Positions 10,900 to 22,025 of a stretch of 64,000 bases of DNA are shown one piece after another. This DNA is from Marinobacter salexigens (GTDB taxonomy: Bacteria > Pseudomonadota > Gammaproteobacteria > Pseudomonadales > Oleiphilaceae): contig NZ_JAHKPV010000008.1 in assembly GCF_018860765.1 (NCBI RefSeq), positions 86,182-150,181 on the forward strand, written 5' to 3'. Both the position numbers and the translations under genes were made by a program. The notes under the pieces were generated by a model. The model made no database searches and was not told the DNA's origin. It saw only the letters and a program-made list of their open reading frames with translations. How positions within the stretch are numbered: the first letter of the stretch is position 1; every line of letters starts with the position of its first letter.

Positions 10900-11583
10900 A
10901 TGACGTTTCAGGCCCCAGAAAGCCTTTCCGAACAGATCGCCCAACATTTGGGCCAGCGGATTGTTACGCGGGATCTGATGCCCGGTGCCAGAATTCAGGA
11001 GCTTAAAGTTGCGAGCGACCTTAATGTCAGCAGGGGGTCGGTACGGGAAGCCTTGTTGATTCTGGAGCGCAGGCATCTGATTCAAATCTTCCCGCGCCGA
11101 GGCGCAGTGGTTTCGAGCCTAACTGTTGCCAGCGTCAACAATCTCTATGATATCTATATTGATTTGCTGTGCATGCTCGGGCGTAAAATGATTGAACGCT
11201 GGGCAGGCGACGAGCTGCGCGGTGTTATGGGTCGGGTTCGAGAAGTTGAGGCTGTTATTCAGGCTGTTAACTCAACCGGGCCAGATTCTGCCGAAAAAGT
11301 CATCGAAGCGGGCTTTGGCGTAATGCGTTACGCCTATGAACTGGTTGATAACCCGTTTCTGGAGGAAACGCTGGAAAATTTCCGGCCTGCGATCAGTCGC
11401 ACCTATTTCGTTGCGCTTGAGAACTTTCGAGATGGCATAGGGCAGACCGCGGTCTTTTTCCGGCGCTTGGGTGACGCAGCTTTGAGTGGAGACGCTGAAC
11501 GGCTTCAGTCTTCGATACAAGCCTTCGGTGAACACCAGAGACAGCAAGTTTTGAGTATTCTCATGGAGGAGGAGAGCGCGTGA
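10900..11583 (+). CDS. GntR-family transcriptional regulator (FadR/FCD type)
   Basis: The N-terminal winged helix (about residues 8-72) contains LKVASDLNVSRGSVREALLILERRHLI, of which the VSRGSVREAL part is the GntR recognition helix. The C-terminal 140 residues are helical and resemble an FCD ligand-binding domain. It ends one base before the smc start, and a GntR gene before smc-zipA-ligA is also found in Pseudomonas, so it is a conserved neighbour. Whether it regulates smc is unknown. The 287-base upstream gap must hold its promoter; I see no clear operator there. Confidence 0.88.
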   Translation: MTFQAPESLSEQIAQHLGQRIVTRDLMPGARIQELKVASDLNVSRGSVREALLILERRHLIQIFPRRGAVVSSLTVASVNNLYDIYIDLLCMLGRKMIERWAGDELRGVMGRVREVEAVIQAVNSTGPDSAEKVIEAGFGVMRYAYELVDNPFLEETLENFRPAISRTYFVALENFRDGIGQTAVFFRRLGDAALSGDAERLQSSIQAFGEHQRQQVLSILMEEESA

Positions 11584-11584
11584 C

Positions 11585-14500
11585 ATGCGCCTGAAGTCGA
11601 TCAAGTTGGCCGGATTCAAATCCTTTGTTGATCCTACCACAGTACCTTTCCCGACTAATCTGACAGCAGTTGTTGGGCCAAATGGTTGTGGCAAATCCAA
11701 TATTATTGATGCCGTTCGCTGGGTAATGGGAGAGAGCTCCGCCAAGTATTTACGCGGCGAATCCATGACAGACGTTATCTTTAACGGCTCCAGCGCCCGA
11801 AAGCCCGTAGGTCAGGCATCTATAGAGCTGGTATTTGACAATAGTGACGGTTCTGCGCCCGGAGAGTTCGTTCGCTTTAATGAGATCTCCGTACGCCGGC
11901 GGGTATCCCGGGAAGGGCAGTCCGAGTATTTCCTTAATGGCTCTAAATGCCGTCGCCGTGATATCACAGATCTGTTTCTAGGCACCGGCCTAGGCCCTCG
12001 TAGCTACGCTATTATCGAACAAGGCATGATCTCTCGGTTAATAGAAGCCAAGCCGGAAGAGCTGCGCATCTATATCGAAGAAGCCGCTGGCATTTCGAAG
12101 TACAAGGAGCGCCGCAGGGAAACCGAAAACCGTATGCGCCGCACTCAGGAAAACCTTGAGCGCCTAACCGACCTTCGTGAAGAACTGGGGCGACAGCTAC
12201 AGCACCTCGAGCGGCAGGCTGCTGCTGCAGAAAAATACAAAGCCTACAAGCAGGAAGAGCGCCAGAAAAAAGCCGAGCTTACGGTTCTGCGTTGGCAATC
12301 TCTGGATAAGGATCTACAGGCTTGGCGCAGCAAAATCCGCGATACGGAGCTTGAGCTTGAGAAGCAGCTTACCGAACGTGTCAGTTTGGAAACCTCTCTG
12401 GAATCCCTACGCGATAGCCATCATGAGCGTACAGAGCACTTCAACCGTTCGCAGGCACGCTATTACGAAGCTGGCGCTGACATTGCCCGAATTGAGCAAA
12501 GCCTTGAGCATCAGCGTGAGAGAAGTCGCCAGACTGCAGCGGAGCTGGATCAGGCGATGGCTAACCAACGAGAACTCGCGCGGGAATTGAGTCAAGACGA
12601 AGATAAGCTCTCTGCCATTCGGGAAGAGCTGGAAATGATTGAGCCGGAACAGGAAGCTCTGGCTATTCGCTCCGAGGAGTCGGGAGAGAATCTTCAGCGA
12701 GCGGAAGATGCCATGAGCGAATGGCAGCAGCGTTGGGAAGACTTCAGTTCACGCTCTGCCGATGCTCGCCGCGAAGCAGAGCTCGCCCAATCTCGTATCC
12801 TCTCTCTTGAGCAAGCCATAGATCAACTGTTAGCTCGCCAGCGTAAGCTCCAAGACGAACAGGCGCAATTGGACGGTCAGGTTGATCGCGACGAACTGCA
12901 TGAGCTTCAAGAACAGCAAGAGGTCTTGGAATTGCAGCGTGAAGAAGCGGCCGAGCGAATTGAATCGGTTCAGGAGGAGCTTCAGGATGCCAAGCAAAAC
13001 CAGCGTGATACCGAACAAGCCCTGACCGGTGCCCGACAGAAAGTACAAAGCCTACAAGCTGCACTGGAATCTCAGCAAGCGCTGCTTGATGAACAAATGG
13101 GTGGGCAGGATGATGCGCAACAGGCATGGCTGGCAGAGCATGGTTTAGTAGACCTACCTCGTGTGGCCGGCAGACTTCAAATAGAGGATGGCTGGGAGTT
13201 CGCGTTAGAGCAGATTATTGGGCGCTTTAGTCAGGGGCTAATGTTGCCAAACATCGAAGCGCTTTCTCAGGCTTTGCAGGAGGCGCCGAAGGGGCTTGCC
13301 GTTATACAGGCGAGTTCCGAAGACAGCACTCCTGCGGCTTCTGGAAATGTATTGGCCTCTAAAGTGCGTGGTGTGGAAGCTATTCGCTCTATGCTCAAGG
13401 GAATTGGGGTAGCTGAGTCTCTCTCGGATGCACTAGACAAAAGATCAGGGCTGGCAGACGGCGATAGTATCATCACTAGGGAGGGTGTTTGGGTAGCCCG
13501 TGATTGGGTGCGGATGCCTGAATCCGACGCCAGCCAAATCGGCGTTATTGAACGGCAGAAAAAAGTGGATACCTTGGCCGATCAGCTTGCACTGGCAGAG
13601 GAGTCTCTGGAAGAGGCAATAGCGCGTCACGAAGCCCTGAAGGAACGAGCAGAAAGAGCGGAATCCGTAAGAGATGAGGCGCAGGCAAGGCTGAGCGAAA
13701 CCGATCGCGAGCTCAGTTTAGTTGCCTCCCAGATCAGCGGACTGCGTGCACGTGCCGAGCAGATTGATGCGCGACTTACTCGGATTCATGAAGAAGCATC
13801 AGACGTAGTGCTGAATTTGGAACGCCAGCAGGAAAACCTCGGTGTCGCCCGAGAACAATGGCAACAGGCGTTGGCTTTAACGGAAGACGGTGATGACGAA
13901 AAAGAGCGCTTACTCGAACAACGGGACATCCGGCGGGAGAAACTTGACGGATTGCGTCAGGAGGCTCGCCATGATCGTGATCATGCTCACCAGCTTCAAT
14001 TACAGCTCCAAACTCTCGCCAGCCAACGTGATGGCTTAAGCCAAACCATAGACCGCATGCAAATGCAGAAAGAGCGTCTGGAAGAGCGCTTGGAAATCCT
14101 TAGGGAGTCCAGAGAGAGTGCGGAAGAACCCATGGAAGACCTGCAAATGCAACTCGAAGGTTTGCTGGATCGCCGATTAGCTGAGGAAGAGAAGCTTGGT
14201 GTAGCCCGTGATGCCTTGGAAGAAATTGACCGGGAAGTGCGGGAGAAAGAGCAGGGAAGAAGCGGCACCGATCACCGGATTCAAGACGTTCGCTCCAAAT
14301 TGGAAAAGCTGAAAATGGAATCCCAAGCGCTGGAGATTCGTGCCAGTAACCACATTGAGCAACTTGGTGAGCTGAACGTAAAGCTGCAAGATATACTTCC
14401 CCAATTGCCTGAGGATGCCAGTCAGGAGGAATGGGCATCGGAACTGGAGAAAATCGGAAATCGCATTCAGCGCCTTGGCGCTATCAATCTTGCGGCAATA

Positions 14501-15088
14501 GACGAGTATCAGGTTCAAAGTGAGCGTAAAACCTACCTCGACAGCCAGCACGACGACCTGACAGAAGCACTCGATATTCTTGATACGGCTATCCGCAAAA
14601 TCGATCGGGAAACCCGGCAGCGTTTTAAAGAAACCTTTGATCAGGTAAACGGCGGTTTGCAGGCCCTTTTTCCGAAAGTATTTGGTGGAGGCAATGCCTA
14701 TCTAGAGTTGACCGGTGAGGACCTTCTGGAAACCGGTGTGGCTATCATGGCCCGCCCTCCGGGAAAAAAGAACAGCACTATCCACCTGTTGTCCGGTGGG
14801 GAAAAGGCGCTTACTGCGATTGCACTGGTGTTCTCCATTTTTCAGCTCAACCCGGCACCTTTTTGTATGCTGGATGAAGTGGATGCCCCCCTCGATGACG
14901 CGAACGTTGGCCGGTATGCCAGTCTGGTCAAAGAAATGTCGAAACAGGTACAATTTATATACATAACCCATAACAAGATCGCTATGGAAATGGCTGACCA
15001 GCTTATGGGGGTAACAATGCACGAGCCCGGTTGTTCGCGCTTGGTTACTGTTGATGTTGAAGAGGCGGCCGCTTTGGCAGAAGCCTAG
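11585..15088 (+). CDS. smc: Chromosome segregation protein Smc
   Basis: Smc is the long ATPase arm of condensin. The 1167 residues have the full layout: an N-terminal head with Walker A GPNGCGKS (31-38); a coiled coil rich in Glu, Gln, Arg and Leu to about 500; a hinge at about 500-660; a second coiled coil; and a C-terminal head with the signature LLSGGEKAL near 1068 and Walker B FCMLDEVDAPLD near 1092. It starts two bases after the GntR stop, so the two are co-transcribed. Its partners ScpA and ScpB are encoded 4 kb upstream in a separate block. Confidence 0.97.
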   Translation: MRLKSIKLAGFKSFVDPTTVPFPTNLTAVVGPNGCGKSNIIDAVRWVMGESSAKYLRGESMTDVIFNGSSARKPVGQASIELVFDNSDGSAPGEFVRFNEISVRRRVSREGQSEYFLNGSKCRRRDITDLFLGTGLGPRSYAIIEQGMISRLIEAKPEELRIYIEEAAGISKYKERRRETENRMRRTQENLERLTDLREELGRQLQHLERQAAAAEKYKAYKQEERQKKAELTVLRWQSLDKDLQAWRSKIRDTELELEKQLTERVSLETSLESLRDSHHERTEHFNRSQARYYEAGADIARIEQSLEHQRERSRQTAAELDQAMANQRELARELSQDEDKLSAIREELEMIEPEQEALAIRSEESGENLQRAEDAMSEWQQRWEDFSSRSADARREAELAQSRILSLEQAIDQLLARQRKLQDEQAQLDGQVDRDELHELQEQQEVLELQREEAAERIESVQEELQDAKQNQRDTEQALTGARQKVQSLQAALESQQALLDEQMGGQDDAQQAWLAEHGLVDLPRVAGRLQIEDGWEFALEQIIGRFSQGLMLPNIEALSQALQEAPKGLAVIQASSEDSTPAASGNVLASKVRGVEAIRSMLKGIGVAESLSDALDKRSGLADGDSIITREGVWVARDWVRMPESDASQIGVIERQKKVDTLADQLALAEESLEEAIARHEALKERAERAESVRDEAQARLSETDRELSLVASQISGLRARAEQIDARLTRIHEEASDVVLNLERQQENLGVAREQWQQALALTEDGDDEKERLLEQRDIRREKLDGLRQEARHDRDHAHQLQLQLQTLASQRDGLSQTIDRMQMQKERLEERLEILRESRESAEEPMEDLQMQLEGLLDRRLAEEEKLGVARDALEEIDREVREKEQGRSGTDHRIQDVRSKLEKLKMESQALEIRASNHIEQLGELNVKLQDILPQLPEDASQEEWASELEKIGNRIQRLGAINLAAIDEYQVQSERKTYLDSQHDDLTEALDILDTAIRKIDRETRQRFKETFDQVNGGLQALFPKVFGGGNAYLELTGEDLLETGVAIMARPPGKKNSTIHLLSGGEKALTAIALVFSIFQLNPAPFCMLDEVDAPLDDANVGRYASLVKEMSKQVQFIYITHNKIAMEMADQLMGVTMHEPGCSRLVTVDVEEAAALAEA

Positions 15089-15261
15089 TGTTCCGCCTGT
15101 TGACGCCAGACGGGGCAGTAGCTGGCCAGAAAACCGCCAAGAATGACAAAAAGGCCATGTGATGCGGCTTTGCGTTGTATTCAGTACCGGCTTTTTTTAG
15201 AGTAGCAGCCGGAGCCTTTTATTCGCTTCCGGATCTGATCTGCAAACAGGACAGCAGCACT

Positions 15262-16269
15262 ATGTCACTTAGGGAATGGTTAATTGCCATCGGCACCCTT
15301 GTTATTATCGGTATTGTAATAGACGGCTTGAGGCGCATGCGTCGGGCTCGCAAAGAATCTATTGCGATTTCTTCCGGGATGGGCGTTGATGACCTAAAAG
15401 AATCACCGCTGGATGAGTATCATAATCCCGAGCTTCCTAATGGTGGAGCGAGGCCAATTTCAAATGATACCTTGGAAGAGCGCGGCTATGTGCGTCGTGA
15501 AAAGCCCTCCCGTTTTCGTGCTCCGCAGCAAAAGCCGACCCGGCCCGTTCGTGAAACTCAGGGGGAAAATACTTCTGAGCTTGATGAGCCCCTTCCAAAT
15601 GAGGAGGGCGTATGGGCACAGGAGCAAATGGACGAGGATATGGGAGAGTCCGGCTTTTCCTCCGTTGAGCTTGATGAACTGACCGTTGATACTGGTTGGG
15701 GCGCGGAAGATGAAGAACTGTCATCGCCGGAAATGCCAGCTGAAGCGATCACCGATGTTGAAGAAGATACTGCTCGACGGGAGCCACAACCTAATGGTGG
15801 CCCAGAGCAACCGTTAGCGGGAGCCAACCGACCGGAAGCGCGCGAGGTGATCGTGATTAACGTGCTCGCCCGTCAGGGGGAGGATTTCAGCGGAGTGGCC
15901 TTACAGAAATTGTTTGAAGCTTGTGGATTAGCCCATGGTGATATGGATATCTATCATCGTCATGAGGCAGAAGATACCACTACTCCTGTGCAATTCAGTG
16001 TCGCCAACGCCGTAGAACCCGGCACCTTCAAGCCGAACAACGTAGCGGCTATGACAACGCCAGGTATCAGCTTTTTCATGAGCATGCCAGGGCCAACGAA
16101 TGCGTTGCAGGCCTTTGAGTTTATGCTCGAAACTGCCCAATGCGTTGTGCGTAATCTGGGAGGTGAGCTCAAGGATGAACGTCGTAGCGTGATGACGGCT
16201 CAGACAATAGAACATTGCCGACAGCGAATTCGCGAATTTGAACGTAAGCAGCGTTCACCTCGCCACTGA
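15262..16269 (+). CDS. zipA: Cell division protein ZipA
   Basis: ZipA tethers FtsZ to the inner membrane at the septum. From this ATG it has 335 residues: a membrane segment at about 5-24 (LIAIGTLVIIGIVIDGL), a basic patch after it, a long acidic linker rich in Pro and Glu, and the FtsZ-binding domain over the last 130 residues. I chose the ATG at 15262 because MSLREWL is the usual ZipA N-terminus; the frame is open further upstream without family similarity. It lies between smc and ligA, the conserved order in this group. Confidence 0.94.
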   Translation: MSLREWLIAIGTLVIIGIVIDGLRRMRRARKESIAISSGMGVDDLKESPLDEYHNPELPNGGARPISNDTLEERGYVRREKPSRFRAPQQKPTRPVRETQGENTSELDEPLPNEEGVWAQEQMDEDMGESGFSSVELDELTVDTGWGAEDEELSSPEMPAEAITDVEEDTARREPQPNGGPEQPLAGANRPEAREVIVINVLARQGEDFSGVALQKLFEACGLAHGDMDIYHRHEAEDTTTPVQFSVANAVEPGTFKPNNVAAMTTPGISFFMSMPGPTNALQAFEFMLETAQCVVRNLGGELKDERRSVMTAQTIEHCRQRIREFERKQRSPRH

Positions 16270-16292
16270 GTTGGGCGGGGTTAGATCTACAA

Positions 16293-18389
<2,097 letters not shown>

Positions 18390-18539
18390 TACGTAGACCG
18401 AAGAATCTGAGAACTCGCGCAGATACCCCGTTTCCGAAAGTGGCTAACATGGCTGCATTCTGTAACTGTGTGTTATCGGTGGCTCACGCCAGCGCCCACG
18501 CACTGCCATAAAAACAATGTTCTGAAACGGATTTTTTCC

Positions 18540-21302
18540 ATGAGTGCCGAGTTGCTTCCTCGCCCTGTCGTTGCCAAAAAGCTGACCATTGTTCTTCTTT
18601 TGGCCTTTACCGCCTCAGGCTGTAAAACCGAGAAAGACCCGGATCAGCCAACAATCTTGGCTGCTACACCGGGCACCGCCTACCTAGGCGTTGAGTACTA
18701 CTACAATTTTGGCGCTTACGGCGGGGAAGATATCCTCGACTACTCCTTAACCAACAATCCCTCCTGGTTGGCCCTTGAAGACACCAGCAACAAGGCTCGA
18801 CAGGGCATAATTATGCGTGGCGTGCCTGGTCTCAGCGGCGGCGCCCGTGGCGAAGCTGACCTTGGCAACTATGAAGGCATTACGCTGGTGGGCACGGACG
18901 GTCAGATGGCTGGTTCGCAACCTTTCGATATTGAGGTCAAATACAACGCTTTATCGTTGGAAGCTGAAACCTTTACCGAGGGTGTAGTGTCACCTGAAAT
19001 TCCCGACACGCTCCGGGAGCGGTGTGAGTTGCCTGATCTGGAAATGCCGGGAGAACATAGCTTTACAATCAACACCTATGACGAAAACGGCGCAGTTAGC
19101 GGTACCCGCGACCTTACACGGCCTACGCACCCCGTATTTGTAAAAGTACTGTTAGATCAGCCTTCGGTCACCCGTGTGGCAGTCGCGTTCGAGCTTACGT
19201 CGGATTTTGATACCGCCAGCTGCGATTCCGGCTTTAGCACCCCGCACCAGCGCTGTGAGCACGGCAGAACCAATACAGGTGATGCCATTCCCGGACAAGA
19301 CATTGTGGCTTTGGGTAGCAACTCAACATTCGAAGATCTTCCTTACTTGACCTACGAAACAGATACCACAGGCGAGTATCCCGGTGTTTATACCGGCGGG
19401 GTTATTACCTTCGAGCCGGGGATTACCGAGTGCTATATTCGTTTGGAAGTTGTGGACGACACATTCCCTGAGCCCTCAGAAGCGGCTCGACTGAGCCTGA
19501 CCGAAGTAAGAGGCGGCATCGCAGCGCTTGGGGAAACCAATGCAGGCGTCCGAACCGCGATAGTCATTGATGACAATGAGCCAAAAGTCAGCCTAGAGAC
19601 GGTTAAAGGTGGAACGCGGGATGCGCTGAACGTCGGCGGTTCACAAACTTATGTTGCGCGTTTAACGGGAGACCGTGAAGGAACAATTCGAGCAAAATTG
19701 CGCCACTCCGAGGGCTCATCCGCACGGCTGGGTACTGAGTTCAGTACCAACCTGCCTGGCGATGAGTTGGTATTTGAGGAGGGCGTGGATGAGGTGAATT
19801 TTTCGATCGTTATTGGTGATTCAGGCGCAGGGCCTTATTTCAACGCCCAGCCTGATGATCGTTTCATCCTGTTGGGTCTGAACAACAGCTATCAGCTCGG
19901 ACGGCAAAACTATGCCCGTGCAGGGGCCGATGAAATGCTCAGGGTTAGCATCAATGAACTAACATCTCCATTGGCAGTAGGCTCTGGAAGCGGGTTTGTC
20001 CCGACGGATATTGCGGTGGGCCATGCGGGTAAGATGTTTGTGGCCGGTTACGACCGTACAGACAATGACAGGGTTAAGGTGCGCATCTTTAATCAAAAAG
20101 GTGCTTTGGTCCAGGAGCTCGATGTTTCATCCTCAGGGGACCAATTGTCGACACCGGCGCCGGTTATTGGTGTAGCTAGACGTGAAGTAACAAAAGACAA
20201 TGTTCGAACCATCCGCTTCGAGCTTGTGGTGGCCTACAGTACAGCTGATTCTGTCGAGGGTACTATAGAAATTGGTGGTAACGACGTTGTTTCCTCTCTG
20301 TACTGGTATGACGAGGCGAGCAATGGTGGTGAGTATGTTGAAACTTGGACAGCCCGCATCGGCACCGAAGGCGACGATCTGGTTCGCTCAGCAGGAATAA
20401 ACCCAGCAAGTGGCTTTATTGTTATTGCTGGTGAAACCAATGGCCAATGGCCGGGGCAAACGTCTGCGGGTGGCTTCGATAGTTTTCTCCAGCGCATAGA
20501 CTCTTTGCCTGAAGGGAATGGTTTTACGCCTTCAGTGGCTTGGACACGACAAGTGGGTTCCGCTGCTGATGACCGTGTGGCTGGTGTAAATGCGATGGGG
20601 GCGAGTCCTTTGCTATTCGGGTCTGCTCAAGGTGCCGTTAACGGCGAGCCGTCGTTGGGTGGGGTGGATGCCTATTTTTATACCGCAGCATCCTCAGATA
20701 GTGACCTCACCGTGCGCCAGCGTGGTACGGAAGCGGATGAGCGGATTGCCAATGGTGTGGCGGAAGGAAGCACCCTGTGGTTACTTGGTAATGGAAGTAA
20801 TGAATACACCGTTGTGGAGCGCCAAGAAGAAGGCGAGGACGGAGATGATAATGGAGATGAAGAGGAAAGCCTGATTCTTACAAGTCAGCCTCGTTCCAGC
20901 CAGAGTGGTTTCGTCTTGGCGTATACCTTAGGCGGAGGAATTGTCCAGTCGTTTAACCTGAATGATGCAAACGATGTCTCCAGCGAGCAGTTCGCAGCAC
21001 TCAGTGACTTTTATGGCGACTTGGTCGTTGCAGGAGCCACCGATGGTGACTTTACCGACTCTGCGGGGGCCAGCGGTGCTAGTTCCGCTATCGTTGCCCG
21101 AGTGTCACTGACACCTGAGTCAGACCCTGATGCAGAAACCACCGTATTCCGCAACGAGTGGCGTTTCCAGTGGAATGCCGCCGATTCAGAAATCGCGCGA
21201 CTCGCCAATTATCGGGATGATGAGGTTGTGGCTTTAGCTCGTAAGGGCGAGGATTGGGTGATACTTCTACTTAGCCCTGAAGGTGAGTTGCTGACCCCTT
21301 AA
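18540..21302 (+). CDS. Large secreted lipoprotein with Calx-beta-like and SBBP-like repeats
   Basis: The 920-residue product has a signal peptide ending TASGC, with Cys28 as the probable lipidated residue, so it should sit in the outer membrane or on the surface. Residues about 290-370 resemble a Calx-beta domain (VVDDTFPEPSEAARLSLTE followed by VIDDNE), and a second related stretch follows. The C-terminal half has repeated segments such as ARIGTEGDDLVRSAGINP, TRQVGSAADDRVAGVNA and QRGTEADERIANGVAEG, which look like SBBP-type beta-propeller blades. I chose the ATG at 18540 because it gives a proper signal peptide. The role is unknown; adhesion or surface binding is a guess. Confidence 0.78.
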   Translation: MSAELLPRPVVAKKLTIVLLLAFTASGCKTEKDPDQPTILAATPGTAYLGVEYYYNFGAYGGEDILDYSLTNNPSWLALEDTSNKARQGIIMRGVPGLSGGARGEADLGNYEGITLVGTDGQMAGSQPFDIEVKYNALSLEAETFTEGVVSPEIPDTLRERCELPDLEMPGEHSFTINTYDENGAVSGTRDLTRPTHPVFVKVLLDQPSVTRVAVAFELTSDFDTASCDSGFSTPHQRCEHGRTNTGDAIPGQDIVALGSNSTFEDLPYLTYETDTTGEYPGVYTGGVITFEPGITECYIRLEVVDDTFPEPSEAARLSLTEVRGGIAALGETNAGVRTAIVIDDNEPKVSLETVKGGTRDALNVGGSQTYVARLTGDREGTIRAKLRHSEGSSARLGTEFSTNLPGDELVFEEGVDEVNFSIVIGDSGAGPYFNAQPDDRFILLGLNNSYQLGRQNYARAGADEMLRVSINELTSPLAVGSGSGFVPTDIAVGHAGKMFVAGYDRTDNDRVKVRIFNQKGALVQELDVSSSGDQLSTPAPVIGVARREVTKDNVRTIRFELVVAYSTADSVEGTIEIGGNDVVSSLYWYDEASNGGEYVETWTARIGTEGDDLVRSAGINPASGFIVIAGETNGQWPGQTSAGGFDSFLQRIDSLPEGNGFTPSVAWTRQVGSAADDRVAGVNAMGASPLLFGSAQGAVNGEPSLGGVDAYFYTAASSDSDLTVRQRGTEADERIANGVAEGSTLWLLGNGSNEYTVVERQEEGEDGDDNGDEEESLILTSQPRSSQSGFVLAYTLGGGIVQSFNLNDANDVSSEQFAALSDFYGDLVVAGATDGDFTDSAGASGASSAIVARVSLTPESDPDAETTVFRNEWRFQWNAADSEIARLANYRDDEVVALARKGEDWVILLLSPEGELLTP

Positions 21303-21317
21303 CTTAGCGACGGTCCT

Positions 21318-21950
21318 TTAAACGCTACCTTGTTGGCCGCTTGCACTGGCGTACAGTCGAAGATAATCGGTGCTGGTGACAATACCAGTAGGCTCACCTT
21401 GAGCATCAACCACCAAAGCGGCACTCAGTTGGTGTGCGAGCATCAGCCTAGCGAGCTGATGGGCATCGGTTTCCGGGGAGGCGGTCAGGAATGCTGGTAA
21501 CTCGATGTGAGTGAGACTCTGCTCCAGAGCGTCTGTTTTATGTTCGTGAAGCCATGCGAGAAGCCATTGCTGTGCAACAAGCCCAGCAACGTATGTATCT
21601 GCAGTGACCACCAGATGATTCGCACCATGTTCGTCCATCAAGTTTATAGCTTCGGCTACCGTAGCTGAAGCAGGCAATGAGTAGAGCACCGGAGAACAGA
21701 TGGTGGAAACTGGCAAGTAAGGGCGCTGGTCTTTTCGCTCCCCTGACGCAGCAGTTCCGTACTCTTCCAGAGCGCGATGACGACCTGAACGAGCCGCCAG
21801 CTGAAACTCGGCGTCTGTTGCTTCGCCGCGTTCAGGATTGATAGGTTGGCTCTCCGTAAGCTCACTGACATCACCCACGCGCCGTCCCCGAAGTACTTCC
21901 GGTAATCGTGTTCCGACTGGGCGGCCTGGCTCGCTGACAAAAATAGACAC
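21318..21950 (-). CDS. CBS-domain pair protein
   Basis: The last 120 of 210 residues form two CBS motifs, one with ATVAEAINLMDEHGANHLVV and the other ending EPTGIVTSTDYLRLY. Such pairs bind adenosine nucleotides and control partner proteins. The first 90 residues are polar and show no known domain. Its end faces the end of the lipoprotein gene only 15 bases away. No partner domain or clear operon neighbour indicates what it regulates. Confidence 0.82.
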   Translation of the reverse strand: MSIFVSEPGRPVGTRLPEVLRGRRVGDVSELTESQPINPERGEATDAEFQLAARSGRHRALEEYGTAASGERKDQRPYLPVSTICSPVLYSLPASATVAEAINLMDEHGANHLVVTADTYVAGLVAQQWLLAWLHEHKTDALEQSLTHIELPAFLTASPETDAHQLARLMLAHQLSAALVVDAQGEPTGIVTSTDYLRLYASASGQQGSV

Positions 21951-22025
21951 CTGTCTTACCCTCTGAAAAATACACTTATCTACTATCGTATCGGCGCGAG
22001 AGCGCAGACCATTAGTAGTAAATGA

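Noticed and set aside
12744..14551. Several minus-strand frames inside smc
   Set aside because: They are antisense to the coiled-coil coding region, where the repeated Glu/Gln/Arg codons keep the reverse frames open.
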